A DNA stretch of 64,000 nucleotides from assembly GCF_021646545.1 (NCBI RefSeq), contig NZ_JAKIRP010000011.1, positions 62,001 through 126,000 on the forward strand, written 5' to 3'. This document shows positions 32,195 through 41,741 of the stretch, in pieces. Made by a program: the position numbers and the translations under genes. Source of the stretch: Chitinophaga filiformis. Its GTDB lineage: Bacteria; Bacteroidota; Bacteroidia; Chitinophagales; Chitinophagaceae. The notes below the pieces were generated by a model, which searched no databases, had not been told where the DNA came from, and was given only the letters and a program-made list of their open reading frames with translations. Positions within the stretch are counted from its first letter, which is position 1; each line of letters starts with the position of its first letter.

Positions 32195-34039
32195 TTAAGA
32201 ATGCTCACTTACTTTGGCGCTCGGTATCTTTTGTTCCAGGTGTTGCCCGTTTCTACCCAATAGAAATATCGGAACGTCCAGTTTCATGGCTATTCTGTAC
32301 GCTGCGTTCATCAATCCCACATGACTGTATGCCTGCGGGAAATTCCCCCATTGGCTGCCATTCTCCTCGTCTACGTCTTCACTGAACAGCATGAGGTGAT
32401 TGGAGTATTGTAACAGGTTCTGGAATTCACGGATGGCATCGTCCAGGCGCCCCACGCAGGCAAGCGCTTCTACATACCAGAAGGCGCAGACCAGGAAGGT
32501 GGTTTTCGGTTTGCCAAAATCGTCGGAATGCAGATAACGGTAGAATAGTCCCTGCGGCGTTTTTAATTCCCTTTCCAGCGCTGCCAGATGATCTTTGGCC
32601 TTTTGAGACGCAGGATCGAGATAATTCATCATAATGAGCTGCAGGGTACTGGCATCCAGATGCTGGCTACCGGCGGCATTGGTGTAAACCTTCCTTACCG
32701 GATCATAACAGCTTTCTATGTGGGCGGCCGCCCGATTCTTCAGCGCCACAGCTTTTTCGGCCAGCTGTTCATTGCCAATAGTGCGGGCCATTTTTTCTGC
32801 GGCAGAGCAGCCTGCCCACTGGAAGAGATTACTGTAACAATGAATATTGGCAAAGTTGCGGAACTCCCATATACCTGCATCCTTTTCATCGATGGTATGT
32901 TCAATTTTACCCAGCAGGTATTCTATCCACCAGGTAGAGTCTTTCCGTTCGGAAAATATAAAGCGGTGGTCGGTATATAACGGCAACATGGAAATAAGTA
33001 CCTGTCCGTAGATGTCGTTCTGAATATGTTCATACGCCTGATTACCGATACGCACAGGCTGATTGCCGAGGTATCCGTCCAGGTGCGGCATGATCTGTTC
33101 AACCAGGTTCTTTTTGCCGGTAATGCCATATAAAGGCTGATAGCGGTAATCGCCCGAAAAAGAGATATCGGCCACATAGCTGAAATACTTTTCCATTTCC
33201 TCGAAATGGCCAATATGGTTCAGTGCGGTGATCACATAAAAGGTATCTCTCAGCCAGCAATAACGGTAGTCCCAGTTTCGACCACTGCCGGGATACTCAG
33301 GCAGGCTGGTGGTACTGGCGGCGATGATGGCGCCGGTATCTTCGTACTGGTGGATCTTCAGGGTCAGCGCAGAACGGATAACGGCCGGCTGATAGAAGTT
33401 GGCGATATTGGAATGTTTGATCCATGTGCGCCAATAAACGGTGGTTTCCCTGAGGAAACGTTCCGCAGTACTGTTCAGCGGCGCCTCCAGGGGATTACCG
33501 TAACTAAGCAGCAGGTATTTATCTTCATTGAGCACAAAATGTTCCCCTTCGAAGAGATAGCTCATGGGTATATTGGTGGTGAGCCGCAGGCTCTCCTCGC
33601 ATCCCAGGAATTCAATGTGATTGCTGCCCCGCTGGGCTTTGAGAAAACCGCTGCCGTAATCGCAGACCGGCCGGCATTTCACCCGGATGCGGGGATTACC
33701 CTCCAGCGGCTCCACTTTGCGGATCAGCATTAGTGGTTTGAAGTACCGTTCATACTGGTAAAAACGGGGCGCGAAATCCGTAATACGGTATCTGCCGCTT
33801 TCACTGGTGATTTCGGTACATAAAATATTAGTATTCTCAAGATAGTACTGCTTTGATGTGTATTCTCCCGGAGGAAGAATGGAGAATTCACCTCCCTTAC
33901 CTGCATCCAGCATACTGCCGAAGATAAAGGAACTGTCCATCCGTGGCCAGCAAAGCCAGTCTATATTAGTATTCAGATTGACATGTGCGAGGTAAGCACA
34001 ATTGCCAATGATGCCTGTCTGATAGCTATGTCTTTCCAT
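32195..34039 (-). CDS. glycoside hydrolase family 15 (glucoamylase/trehalase-like)
   Basis: A 614-residue (alpha/alpha)6 hydrolase. I use the ATG at 34039 because the family's N-terminal MERHSYQTGIIGNCAYLAHV begins there; an upstream start adds 14 residues with no match to the family. Family motifs: NIDWLCWPRMDSSFIFG in the N-terminal beta-domain, GSGRNWDYRYCWLRDTFYV, and EDVDEENGSQWGNFPQAYSH near the C terminus. GH15 enzymes release glucose from alpha-glucans, and some are trehalases. Its position facing the trehalose synthesis gene makes trehalose or maltodextrin turnover the likely role (inference). No signal peptide, so cytoplasmic. Confidence 0.9.
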   Translation of the reverse strand: MERHSYQTGIIGNCAYLAHVNLNTNIDWLCWPRMDSSFIFGSMLDAGKGGEFSILPPGEYTSKQYYLENTNILCTEITSESGRYRITDFAPRFYQYERYFKPLMLIRKVEPLEGNPRIRVKCRPVCDYGSGFLKAQRGSNHIEFLGCEESLRLTTNIPMSYLFEGEHFVLNEDKYLLLSYGNPLEAPLNSTAERFLRETTVYWRTWIKHSNIANFYQPAVIRSALTLKIHQYEDTGAIIAASTTSLPEYPGSGRNWDYRYCWLRDTFYVITALNHIGHFEEMEKYFSYVADISFSGDYRYQPLYGITGKKNLVEQIMPHLDGYLGNQPVRIGNQAYEHIQNDIYGQVLISMLPLYTDHRFIFSERKDSTWWIEYLLGKIEHTIDEKDAGIWEFRNFANIHCYSNLFQWAGCSAAEKMARTIGNEQLAEKAVALKNRAAAHIESCYDPVRKVYTNAAGSQHLDASTLQLIMMNYLDPASQKAKDHLAALERELKTPQGLFYRYLHSDDFGKPKTTFLVCAFWYVEALACVGRLDDAIREFQNLLQYSNHLMLFSEDVDEENGSQWGNFPQAYSHVGLMNAAYRIAMKLDVPIFLLGRNGQHLEQKIPSAKVSEHS

Positions 34040-34142
34040 ATGTGATTCATTAAAACACAAAAGCCATTCCAACAAGATCAACTACGGCACATTTTGTGTT
34101 AATTAAAACTAAAACCTCTTAATATTCATGTAAATACCCCTC

Positions 34143-36602
34143 ATGCGGAAGTCGCTTCGTATAACCCTGATTGTTTCTGGTAGCCTCCTCAGTATACTTG
34201 TACTGCTATGGCTGGGACTTGCTTTATACATCCGTCATAATAAGGCTGATATCCTGCAACAGATCAGCGACAGGCTGAATGACAGGCTCAATGGTGGAAC
34301 ACTGGTGATAAAGGACATGGAACCATCACTGGTACGCAGTTTCCCAAACGTTTCCGTAGCCCTGGAAGGGGTGAGTATAAAGGATAGTCTGTGGAACACA
34401 CATCAGCATCAGCTGCTGGATGTAGCACGTATTTTTGTAAAAGTAAATACATTCTCATTACTCAGAAAACAATTGGACATCCGGCAGATCTCCCTGGAGA
34501 AAGGCAGTATCTACCTCTTCACGGACAGCACCGGATATAGTAATACCAGCATCCTGAAGCGGAATACCAGTGTAAAGAGTGAGGAAAAGGGGAGAGGAAC
34601 GGCTGCCGATATTACCCGCCTGCAATTGTCTGACATTCATTTTATTATAGAGAACCATGGGAAACATAAATTGTTCAGTTTCGATGTAGCCAGTCTGAAA
34701 GGTAATCTGCGTAATAATGACTCTGGCTGGGTTTGTAATATGAACACTTCCCTCAGGGTACTTAGCCTGGCATTTAACACCGAAAAAGGCAGTTATCTGA
34801 AAGACAAACCCCTGCAGACTGCGCTGGAGATCCAATATAACCGGGTCAGGAAAACACTGGAAATTCCGCAACAGGCAATGCGCATAGCCGGCCAGACCAT
34901 TTCGGTGGGCGCCTCTTTTTCTTTCGGGGAACAGCCACGGCCCTTTACCCTGCATATTGTGGCAGACCAGATCCCGCTGCGCCTGGCCGCTTCCCTGCTG
35001 ACACCCAAAATATCTTCCAAACTGGATAGCATCCACATCGCCCAGCCACTGGATGTAGAAGCCGGGCTGAGTGGGTATATGCAGGCGGGAGACAAACCCT
35101 CGGTGTATGTGACATGGAAAACGGCCAACAATGTCGTCACCACCAAAGGCATGGAATTGCAGCAGTGCAGTTTTGCAGGCAGTTTTTCCAACGAATGGAT
35201 GGCGGGTGAACCGAGAGTGGATGAAAACTCCGTGATCAGCATTTATGGCCTGAAAGCGAAGCTTTACAGCATCCCCGTATCTGCTGATACCATCCGGATC
35301 ACAAATCTGAAACATCCCACCCTGATGGGCTATTTCCGGTCAGACTTCCCGCTGACGAACCTGAACGAGGCACAGGGGGAAGACACCGTATTCCGGTTTA
35401 CCGGCGGGACGGCGGTAGCTGCTTTGTATTATAAGGGAGGAATTACAGCAGGAGATACGATTGTGCCGTATCTGAAAGGCACGGTAGCATTAAAAGAGGG
35501 TGTGATGGAGTACACCCCGCGCAATCTGCAGTTCAGCGGCTGCAATGCCTTACTGGTTTTTAACGGGCAGGATCTTTTACTGCAGGATATCACTATCCGC
35601 AGCAGGAAAAGCAATCTGCAAATGGAAGGCAGCATAAAGAATATTACGCGACTCTACTTTTCTGCGCCGGAGAAGCTGGCGCTGGATTGGAGGATACGCA
35701 GTACGGCTATCGACCTCGATGAATTCCGGTCTTTCCTTGGAAAGCGGAAGCAGGGAAAACGTGCCCGGGCGGCTGCCAGTCGCCGGAATATGAGCCGGAT
35801 TGCCAGTCAGCTGGACGTGATGCTGAACAGCTGTAACATCAACATGGAGATATTACTCGATAAGCTGAATTATGGCAATTTTGCGGCGCAGCAGGTAAGG
35901 GCAGCGCTTACATTGAAGGAGTCGGATATTCATCTGCAGAAGATGTCGCTGGCCCATGCCGGCGGCAATATCAATATGAATGGCACCATGACACAGGATG
36001 GCGTTAATAACCGTTTTAAGGTGAATGCAGACATTAAGAACGTACAGGTGGATCAGCTCTTCCATGCATTTAACAATTTCGGTATGCAGTCGCTGGGAGC
36101 AAAAAATCTGAAGGGCATCTTTTCCGCCACGGCAGCCGTGAGTGGTAACATAAAAGATAACGGTAAGATGGCGCCTCAATCCATGTACGGCACACTTGCA
36201 TTTAATCTGCGGAATGGCGCCCTGATTCATTTTGCACCGCTGGAGGATATTGGCGATCTGATATTCCGCGGACGCAACCTGGGTCATATCACCTTTGAGA
36301 ACCTGAAGAATACACTGACCCTGCAGGGGAATAAGATCATCGTTCCTCCGATGCAGATCAATTCAAGCGCATTGTATATGGATGTATCGGGCGTATACGC
36401 CATGACAAAGGGTACGGATATGTACATTTCCGTGCCACTCCGCAACCCGAAAAAGGATGAAGACATTGTTGATAAGGAAGAGAAAAGGAACAGGCGCCGG
36501 AGGGGAATTGTGTTGCATCTGCATGCGAAAGATGGGGAAGATGGCAAGGTAAAGATCGGTTTAGGGGGTAAAAAGGACAAGTCAGGCGACCGGGAAATGT
36601 AA
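34143..36602 (+). CDS. AsmA-like envelope protein
   Basis: An 819-residue protein with one N-terminal membrane segment (about residues 6-29, ITLIVSGSLLSILVLLWLGL) and a long periplasmic part made of beta-rich repeats, as in AsmA/TamB-like bridge proteins. Typical features are an N-terminal LNGGTLVIKDMEPSLVRSFP segment and a C-terminal AsmA region (GTLAFNLRNGALIHFAPLED, VSGVYAMTKGTDMYISVPL). The extreme C terminus is Lys/Arg/Asp-rich (KDEDIVDKEEKRNRRRRG). Family members are thought to carry or influence phospholipid transport to the outer membrane. It is divergent from the GH15 gene. Confidence 0.85.
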   Translation: MRKSLRITLIVSGSLLSILVLLWLGLALYIRHNKADILQQISDRLNDRLNGGTLVIKDMEPSLVRSFPNVSVALEGVSIKDSLWNTHQHQLLDVARIFVKVNTFSLLRKQLDIRQISLEKGSIYLFTDSTGYSNTSILKRNTSVKSEEKGRGTAADITRLQLSDIHFIIENHGKHKLFSFDVASLKGNLRNNDSGWVCNMNTSLRVLSLAFNTEKGSYLKDKPLQTALEIQYNRVRKTLEIPQQAMRIAGQTISVGASFSFGEQPRPFTLHIVADQIPLRLAASLLTPKISSKLDSIHIAQPLDVEAGLSGYMQAGDKPSVYVTWKTANNVVTTKGMELQQCSFAGSFSNEWMAGEPRVDENSVISIYGLKAKLYSIPVSADTIRITNLKHPTLMGYFRSDFPLTNLNEAQGEDTVFRFTGGTAVAALYYKGGITAGDTIVPYLKGTVALKEGVMEYTPRNLQFSGCNALLVFNGQDLLLQDITIRSRKSNLQMEGSIKNITRLYFSAPEKLALDWRIRSTAIDLDEFRSFLGKRKQGKRARAAASRRNMSRIASQLDVMLNSCNINMEILLDKLNYGNFAAQQVRAALTLKESDIHLQKMSLAHAGGNINMNGTMTQDGVNNRFKVNADIKNVQVDQLFHAFNNFGMQSLGAKNLKGIFSATAAVSGNIKDNGKMAPQSMYGTLAFNLRNGALIHFAPLEDIGDLIFRGRNLGHITFENLKNTLTLQGNKIIVPPMQINSSALYMDVSGVYAMTKGTDMYISVPLRNPKKDEDIVDKEEKRNRRRRGIVLHLHAKDGEDGKVKIGLGGKKDKSGDREM

Positions 36603-36658
36603 CTTTTTATGAGTACGGCCGTTTTATAGTAAATTAGCGCCTGACAATCAATCATTCC

Positions 36659-37084
36659 ATGAAAAGACTACTGGTTCCAGCCTTGCTGACACTGGCTGCC
36701 TGTAAGAAAGAAGACACGACAGTCCGCCAACCCGACTATGATGGAAAGTGGTACATCCATCAGATTGTTGAGAAAGAGTATACATTAGAGAATGGGGACA
36801 CCGCCTATACCCGTTATGATGTCAACGACTATCCGGGGACAGTCAACTACCTGGATTTCCAGATAGACAGGGGCAAGGGAGACGCTTTGCTGTACCTGGA
36901 TGGCCATCTGGACTCCATGTCGTACGAGGCTTTGTCGCAGGCATATTTCCGCCTGGACTCCACTTTGTGTGAGGTCTCGCATGTTACTGACAGTACTTTC
37001 CAATTCAACACACTGATATTCGACCATACAACCATTCCTGACAGGGTGCAGGTAACGCAACACTTTTTCGTTCTTAGCCGTTAA
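36659..37084 (+). CDS. small putative lipoprotein
   Basis: A 141-residue protein with a lipoprotein-type N terminus (MKRLLVPALLTLAACKKED, lipobox LAAC, acylated Cys about 15). The mature part begins with a YDGKWYIHQIVEKEY segment like the first strand of lipocalin-like small beta-barrel domains, and is rich in Asp, Tyr and Thr. I cannot assign a family with confidence. It follows the AsmA-like gene by 56 bp on the same strand and precedes the YihY-type gene, so a shared transcript and an envelope location are likely. Confidence 0.65.
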   Translation: MKRLLVPALLTLAACKKEDTTVRQPDYDGKWYIHQIVEKEYTLENGDTAYTRYDVNDYPGTVNYLDFQIDRGKGDALLYLDGHLDSMSYEALSQAYFRLDSTLCEVSHVTDSTFQFNTLIFDHTTIPDRVQVTQHFFVLSR

Positions 37085-37153
37085 TCCGGGCGGGACGCCC
37101 TTAAAAGAGGCATGGTTTTTATAGTTTAAAGGGCGGACCATATTTTCGCAATA

Positions 37154-38062
37154 ATGTCCAGAGAGTACATCAAAAGTCTTATTGATACGCTACGCGTAGC
37201 CTTCCAGGTATTACAGAAAAATGATCCCTTACGCCTGGCCGGGGCGACTGCATTTTTTGCCAGTTTCGCGCTTCCTCCTATTTTACTGATCCTTGTGCAG
37301 GTATTGGGACTACTGTTCAATCGAAGGTCCATCGGCAGGCAGCTGATCATGCGGCTGGGAGAACTTGTAGGAGATGACAGTGCGGAGCAGGTGCTTGTTA
37401 CCCTGAGAGGATTCCGCGGCCTGGCGCAGACCGGGCCTGTAGCCATTATACTGTTTATTTTCCTGCTGTTCGTAATAACCACCTTGTTAAAGGTGATCAA
37501 GGGCTCACTGAATCAGCTGTGGATGATCCGGATGACGGAGAAGACAAGCTTTCTGCAATCATTATTGGACCGTCTGCGTTCCCTGATCGTGATAGGGGCT
37601 GCAGGCCTCCTTTTCCTGACCAGTCTGATGGCAGAAAGTGTGCAGGCCTTCCTGGGCAGTTATGTCAATGATATATTTCCCCGCGCTGCATTTGTTTTCA
37701 GCGGGGTATTCACCCAAATAGTGTCGTTACTGATAGTAACTTCCTGGTTTGCGGTGTTGTTCAGATATCTGCCTGATGCACGGCCTACGTGGAAAGTTGC
37801 ATTCTCGGGAGCTTTGCTCACGGGAGTTTTATTCAGTATAGGGAAATTGCTATTACGCCGGCTGCTGTATGGAGGCAATATTGGGATCCTTTATGGGGCT
37901 TCTGCCTCCGCAGTGCTGTTGATGCTCTTTATTTTCTATAGTGCTATCATCTTCTATTACGGCGCTGCATTTACTAAAGTGTGGAGCGAATTTAAACATC
38001 GTCCGATGCAGCCCCTCCGTCATGCCACCTTTTATAAACTGGCCGATGTGGAAGTACGTTGA
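37154..38062 (+). CDS. YihY/BrkB-family membrane protein
   Basis: A 302-residue polytopic protein with about six membrane segments, of the YihY/virulence factor BrkB family. Recognisable parts are the N-terminal RLAGATAFFASFALPPILLI segment (family pattern AaAlaYYalfSlaPlLl), the KGSLNQLWMIR motif in the middle, and the C-terminal ILYGASASAVLLMLFIFYSAIIFYYGAAFTKVW. The family has been discussed as a permease, but no function is firmly established. It follows the lipoprotein gene by 69 bp on the same strand. Confidence 0.88.
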   Translation: MSREYIKSLIDTLRVAFQVLQKNDPLRLAGATAFFASFALPPILLILVQVLGLLFNRRSIGRQLIMRLGELVGDDSAEQVLVTLRGFRGLAQTGPVAIILFIFLLFVITTLLKVIKGSLNQLWMIRMTEKTSFLQSLLDRLRSLIVIGAAGLLFLTSLMAESVQAFLGSYVNDIFPRAAFVFSGVFTQIVSLLIVTSWFAVLFRYLPDARPTWKVAFSGALLTGVLFSIGKLLLRRLLYGGNIGILYGASASAVLLMLFIFYSAIIFYYGAAFTKVWSEFKHRPMQPLRHATFYKLADVEVR

Positions 38063-38063
38063 T

Positions 38064-38306
38064 CTACTCGCCGCGTAATACCATTTCTATCTGGTCTTTT
38101 ACAGGATTGCTGAAGCCTTCCAGCTCTATTTTCGGATGCTGATCAAGATTGATACGGATCTTACCCGTTTCATTCACCAGGGAATCTGATAAAGGTTCCA
38201 ATAATGCATGCATCTGACGAACTCCCAGCTGAGCCAATTGGTTCATAAAATTGTCTTCCAGTTGGAGGAACTCACGGTTTTTGTAGGTATATGTTACCTG
38301 GATCAT
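38064..38306 (-). CDS. small conserved-looking hypothetical protein
   Basis: An 80-residue protein (MIQVTYTYKNREFLQLEDNF...). It has balanced composition, good codon texture, a predicted beta hairpin at the start, a central helix (NQLAQLGVRQMHALLEPL) and a C-terminal beta/helix region. No signal peptide or known motif, so it is probably cytoplasmic. It is convergent with the YihY-type gene with a 1-bp gap. I recognise no family; the composition argues that it is a real gene. Confidence 0.6.
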   Translation of the reverse strand: MIQVTYTYKNREFLQLEDNFMNQLAQLGVRQMHALLEPLSDSLVNETGKIRINLDQHPKIELEGFSNPVKDQIEMVLRGE

Positions 38307-38556
38307 GATAAAGATGTTTTTCAGAGGATATTATGAAATTAATATATTGGTTAAATTAGACTATATATATTCGACAATCATTCACTGTATGATCTCAGCA
38401 ATTTTCATGCGCAATTTAACGGTATAAATATATAAATTTAACTAATAACTTGTTGTATCTCACTTGTATAAAACTTTTCCACAATAAGTTTTCCACAAGC
38501 GGAAAAGGTCATTTGGCCCCAATGATTTATCTTGCCGTTTCAAATTTCCAGACATA

Positions 38557-40752
38557 ATGCGTTTACGTTATTTCAGTTGTCCCGGCAGCAGGGCACTTAC
38601 TTTTTTAGTCTGCCTGCTGGCAGCAAATGCCAGCGCCCAGCCCTGGAGGCAAACCAAATGGGGCAAGGACGGACAGTCTATTTATGAGGCGAATGGCGCC
38701 AGTATTACCAGCTACAATGCAAAGGATGGCCGGCAAAGCGTAAAGATCCCCGGCAGCCTGCTCACACCCCAGGGACAGCCTGCTATACAGGTGGAAGATT
38801 TCTCCTATACGCCTGATGAAAATAAATGGCTGATCTATACAAAATCGCAGAAAGTCTGGCGCTATAAAACCAGGGGCGACTACTGGTTAGTGGATGTGCC
38901 CAGTGGAAAATTGCAACAACTGGGTAAAGGATTACCCGCCTCATCCCTCATGTTTGCGAAAATTTCCCCCGATGGAAAACAGGTAGCTTATGTCAGTGAA
39001 CATAACTTATACGTGGAAGATATCCTCACCGGTAAGATCAAAGCGCTCACGAAAGACGGTAACCGCCGGCTGATCAACGGTACCTTTGACTGGGCATATG
39101 AAGAGGAGTTTGATTGCCGCGATGGCTTCCGCTGGAGCCCTGATAGCCGCTCGATTGCCTACTGGCAGATTGACGCCCGCAAGATCAGGGACTTCCTCAT
39201 GATCGATAATACCGATTCACTTTATTCCTTTACTGTTCCTGTAGAATACCCGAAAGCAGGGGAGAGCCCTTCTTCCTGCCGTGTAGGTGTAGTGGACATC
39301 GCCACTGCTAAAACCACCTGGTTACAGGTACCCGGCGATCCGCAACAACACTACATCACCCGTATGGAATGGAATCCTGCGCATACCGGCGTGATATTAC
39401 AACAGCTGAACAGAAAACAGAATGAAAGTGTGTTGTACGTTGCTGATCCGGCTACGGGTAAAACAAAACAGATCTACAAAGAGAGTGATTCCGCCTGGAT
39501 AGATATCCGTTCCCGCTGGAATAGTGAAATGACGGGATGGGACTGGACCAATGGTGGTAAGTCTTTCATCTGGGTGAGTGAAAAAGACGGCTGGAGACAT
39601 CTGTACAGCGTGGATATGAATGGTAAAGAAAAGCTGATCACGCCTGGTGATTATGACATCATCAACCTGCTGAGGATCGATGAGAAGAATAACCTGGCAT
39701 ATATACTGGCCTCTCCTGACAATCCTACCCAGCAATATCTTTACAAAATATCACTGGATGGTAAAGGGACTCCCGAAAGGGTCACACCTTTACTGGAAGA
39801 AGGTTCACATGATTATGAGATCTCTCCGGATGCACAGTGGGCGGTACATAGCTTCTCCAATCGCTATTATCAGCCTCATAGTGAGCTGGCATTTTTGCCG
39901 ACGCATAAAGATGATCTGAAAAGCACTATTGCGATGGACCTACAGACTTCAAGGTTTGCTCCGCGCCAGGAATTCTTCCGTGTAACGACGCCTGAAGGCG
40001 TTACCATGGATGGCTGGATGGCTCGTCCCCTGAACTTTGACTCTACGAAGAAATATCCCGTTGTATTTTATGTGTATGGGGAACCTGCGGCTGCTACTGC
40101 GAAAGATGAATATGGTGCAGGCCGTAACAGGCTCTATAACGGCGATATGGCTGCTGACGGTTACATTTACATCTCCATGGACAACCGCGGTACGCCCCTG
40201 CCAAAAGGCCGTCAGTGGCGTAAGAGCATCTACCGTAATGTAGGTCAGGTGAACGTACGTGATCAGGCTGGGGCTGCACAGGAATTGTTTAAACGTCACC
40301 GTTATCTCGATACTTCCCGTGTAGCAGTATGGGGCTGGAGTGGCGGCGGTGGCATGACACTGAACCTGCTGTTCCGCTATCCGCAGATCTACAAAACCGG
40401 TATTGCGATTGCTGCTGTAGGCAGTCTCTTTACATATGACAACATCTATCAGGAGCGCTATATGGGCCTGCCGCAGGAGACCCGCGAAGACTATATCAAA
40501 GGCTCGCCTGTGACCTATGCAAAGGGCTTAGTGGGCAATCTGCTGTACATTCATGGTACCGGCGACGACAACGTACATTATCAGAATGCTGAGTTATTGC
40601 AGAATGAACTGATCCGTAACGGCAAGCAATTCCAGTTTATGTCTTACCCTAACCGTACACACAGCATCAGTGAAGGTGCGGGCACCTTCAAGCACCTGTC
40701 CACTTTGTATACTAACTATTTGAAAGAACATTGTCCTCCGGGAGCGAGATAA
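38557..40752 (+). CDS. dipeptidyl peptidase IV-like S9 serine peptidase
   Basis: A 731-residue exported peptidase with a Sec signal (ending ANASAQP). Residues about 40-480 form the DPP IV N-terminal beta-propeller, including DWAYEEEFDCRDGFRWSPDS with the Glu-Glu motif that binds the substrate N terminus. Residues about 500-731 are the alpha/beta-hydrolase domain with the triad Ser in GWSGGGGM (about 594), Asp in GTGDDNVHYQN (about 669) and His in NRTHSI (about 702). It should cleave Xaa-Pro or Xaa-Ala dipeptides from peptide N termini in the periplasm. The next gene starts 5 bp after its stop. Confidence 0.93.
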   Translation: MRLRYFSCPGSRALTFLVCLLAANASAQPWRQTKWGKDGQSIYEANGASITSYNAKDGRQSVKIPGSLLTPQGQPAIQVEDFSYTPDENKWLIYTKSQKVWRYKTRGDYWLVDVPSGKLQQLGKGLPASSLMFAKISPDGKQVAYVSEHNLYVEDILTGKIKALTKDGNRRLINGTFDWAYEEEFDCRDGFRWSPDSRSIAYWQIDARKIRDFLMIDNTDSLYSFTVPVEYPKAGESPSSCRVGVVDIATAKTTWLQVPGDPQQHYITRMEWNPAHTGVILQQLNRKQNESVLYVADPATGKTKQIYKESDSAWIDIRSRWNSEMTGWDWTNGGKSFIWVSEKDGWRHLYSVDMNGKEKLITPGDYDIINLLRIDEKNNLAYILASPDNPTQQYLYKISLDGKGTPERVTPLLEEGSHDYEISPDAQWAVHSFSNRYYQPHSELAFLPTHKDDLKSTIAMDLQTSRFAPRQEFFRVTTPEGVTMDGWMARPLNFDSTKKYPVVFYVYGEPAAATAKDEYGAGRNRLYNGDMAADGYIYISMDNRGTPLPKGRQWRKSIYRNVGQVNVRDQAGAAQELFKRHRYLDTSRVAVWGWSGGGGMTLNLLFRYPQIYKTGIAIAAVGSLFTYDNIYQERYMGLPQETREDYIKGSPVTYAKGLVGNLLYIHGTGDDNVHYQNAELLQNELIRNGKQFQFMSYPNRTHSISEGAGTFKHLSTLYTNYLKEHCPPGAR

Positions 40753-40757
40753 TCATT

Positions 40758-41162
40758 ATGAACAAACCAACTATCTTCGGATTAATTTCAGTTGCTATCG
40801 TGATCGTCAGTGCATTTTTGCCCTGGCTGACCATTGAAAGCAAACATTTAGCCTTTACCGGTATGAATACTGCCGGTTCCAGTTTCGGTGAACCGGGAAA
40901 GCTGAACATCTTCGTTGCGGTGATCGCCGGGATATTGTTCCTGGTGCCGGGGAAATGGTCGGCACGCGTGAATCTTTTTGTTTCGGCGTTTTTGGCGGCG
41001 TGGGCGTTCAGGAATTTTGTGCTGTTTTCGAGGTGTGAGATGGGGGAATGTCCTGAGCGTGAGATCGGGCTGTATTTGTCGGTGATAGCTGCGATAGCGG
41101 CGTTTGTGTGTGTGATTTTGAGTAATGGGGATAAGGATAAGGACAAGGCGCCGGTAGAATGA
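40758..41162 (+). CDS. small four-helix membrane protein
   Basis: A 134-residue protein starting at the ATG at 40758 (MNKPTIFGLISVAIVIVSAF); an earlier in-frame ATG lies inside the peptidase gene. It has about four hydrophobic segments: residues 6-24, a second near 50-63, a third near 70-87 and a fourth near 105-122. It ends in a charged tail (NGDKDKDKAPVE). No known domain. It is almost certainly co-transcribed with the peptidase (5-bp gap) and followed by a strong terminator. Confidence 0.7.
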   Translation: MNKPTIFGLISVAIVIVSAFLPWLTIESKHLAFTGMNTAGSSFGEPGKLNIFVAVIAGILFLVPGKWSARVNLFVSAFLAAWAFRNFVLFSRCEMGECPEREIGLYLSVIAAIAAFVCVILSNGDKDKDKAPVE

Positions 41163-41182
41163 TATTATTTTTTTGGGAAATG

Positions 41183-41211
41183 AAGCCTCGCGAGTTTCGC
41201 GGGGCTTTTTT
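41183..41211 (+). terminator. terminator of the peptidase/membrane protein operon
   Basis: AAGCCTCGCGA pairs with TCGCGGGGCTT around a 3-nt loop, with one G-U pair, followed by TTTTTT. It starts 20 bp after the stop codon. Confidence 0.9.
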
Positions 41212-41319
41212 GTCTAATATGGTTGCTTCCCGACAGCGGTTATAGCTTATAGTAATTTTTAGCACGGAGTTTTGTTGTTTACGTTTTGTTGTTTGGTGGT
41301 GTTGAGGGGATGTTGCTGC

Positions 41320-41469
41320 GGTTTCAGGTGGGACCACGGGCTGTATCCCTTTCCGCGTCTTGCTATCTGGCTTTGTCAATCGTGGTTGGCTTTGGGATAG
41401 TTATTAAACTCCCGTCAAGCGTATCAGCACGCTACAAGGGATAAGGCCCTTAGGTCTCCACCTGAAACC
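41320..41469 (+). repeat. B-type interspersed element, copy B2
   Basis: A 150-bp element with ends GGTTTCAGGTGGGACC and GGTCTCCACCTGAAACC. The end sequences co-vary: GGTGG here against CCACC on the other side, where copy B1 has GATAG against CTATC. Inner GGGCTGTATCCCTTTCCGCG and TACAAGGGATAAGGCCC pair as in B1. It lies between convergent genes, after a terminator. Confidence 0.8.
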
Positions 41470-41591
41470 CTCCGCTACATTAGGAGTGTTTATGAGGGGT
41501 AGGCGGCCTTAATTCAAGTCGACCGCGTCGGATGCTGTGTCCATAGCCGCTCTTGTGTACAATTCCTGAGAATCCGCCCCCCTAACATAAC

Positions 41592-41649
41592 ATCAATCAA
41601 CCCCGCTAGGGGTTGTAATGTTTGTAGCGCGGGGTTTTCAACCCCGGGT
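41592..41649 (+). repeat. C-type interspersed repeat, copy C2
   Basis: CAACCCCGCTAGGGGTTG hairpin, then TTTGTAGCGCGGGG, then TTTTCAACCCCGGG. Nearly identical to the first part of copy C1. It lies in the same convergent gap as B2. Confidence 0.75.
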
Positions 41650-41741
41650 AAAATGATATACGCCCCTAACAATTGCCGGAAATCCGATAACCAATAACAT
41701 AACGCCGATCACCCCCCGGTAATAATATAAATCCGGGACTT

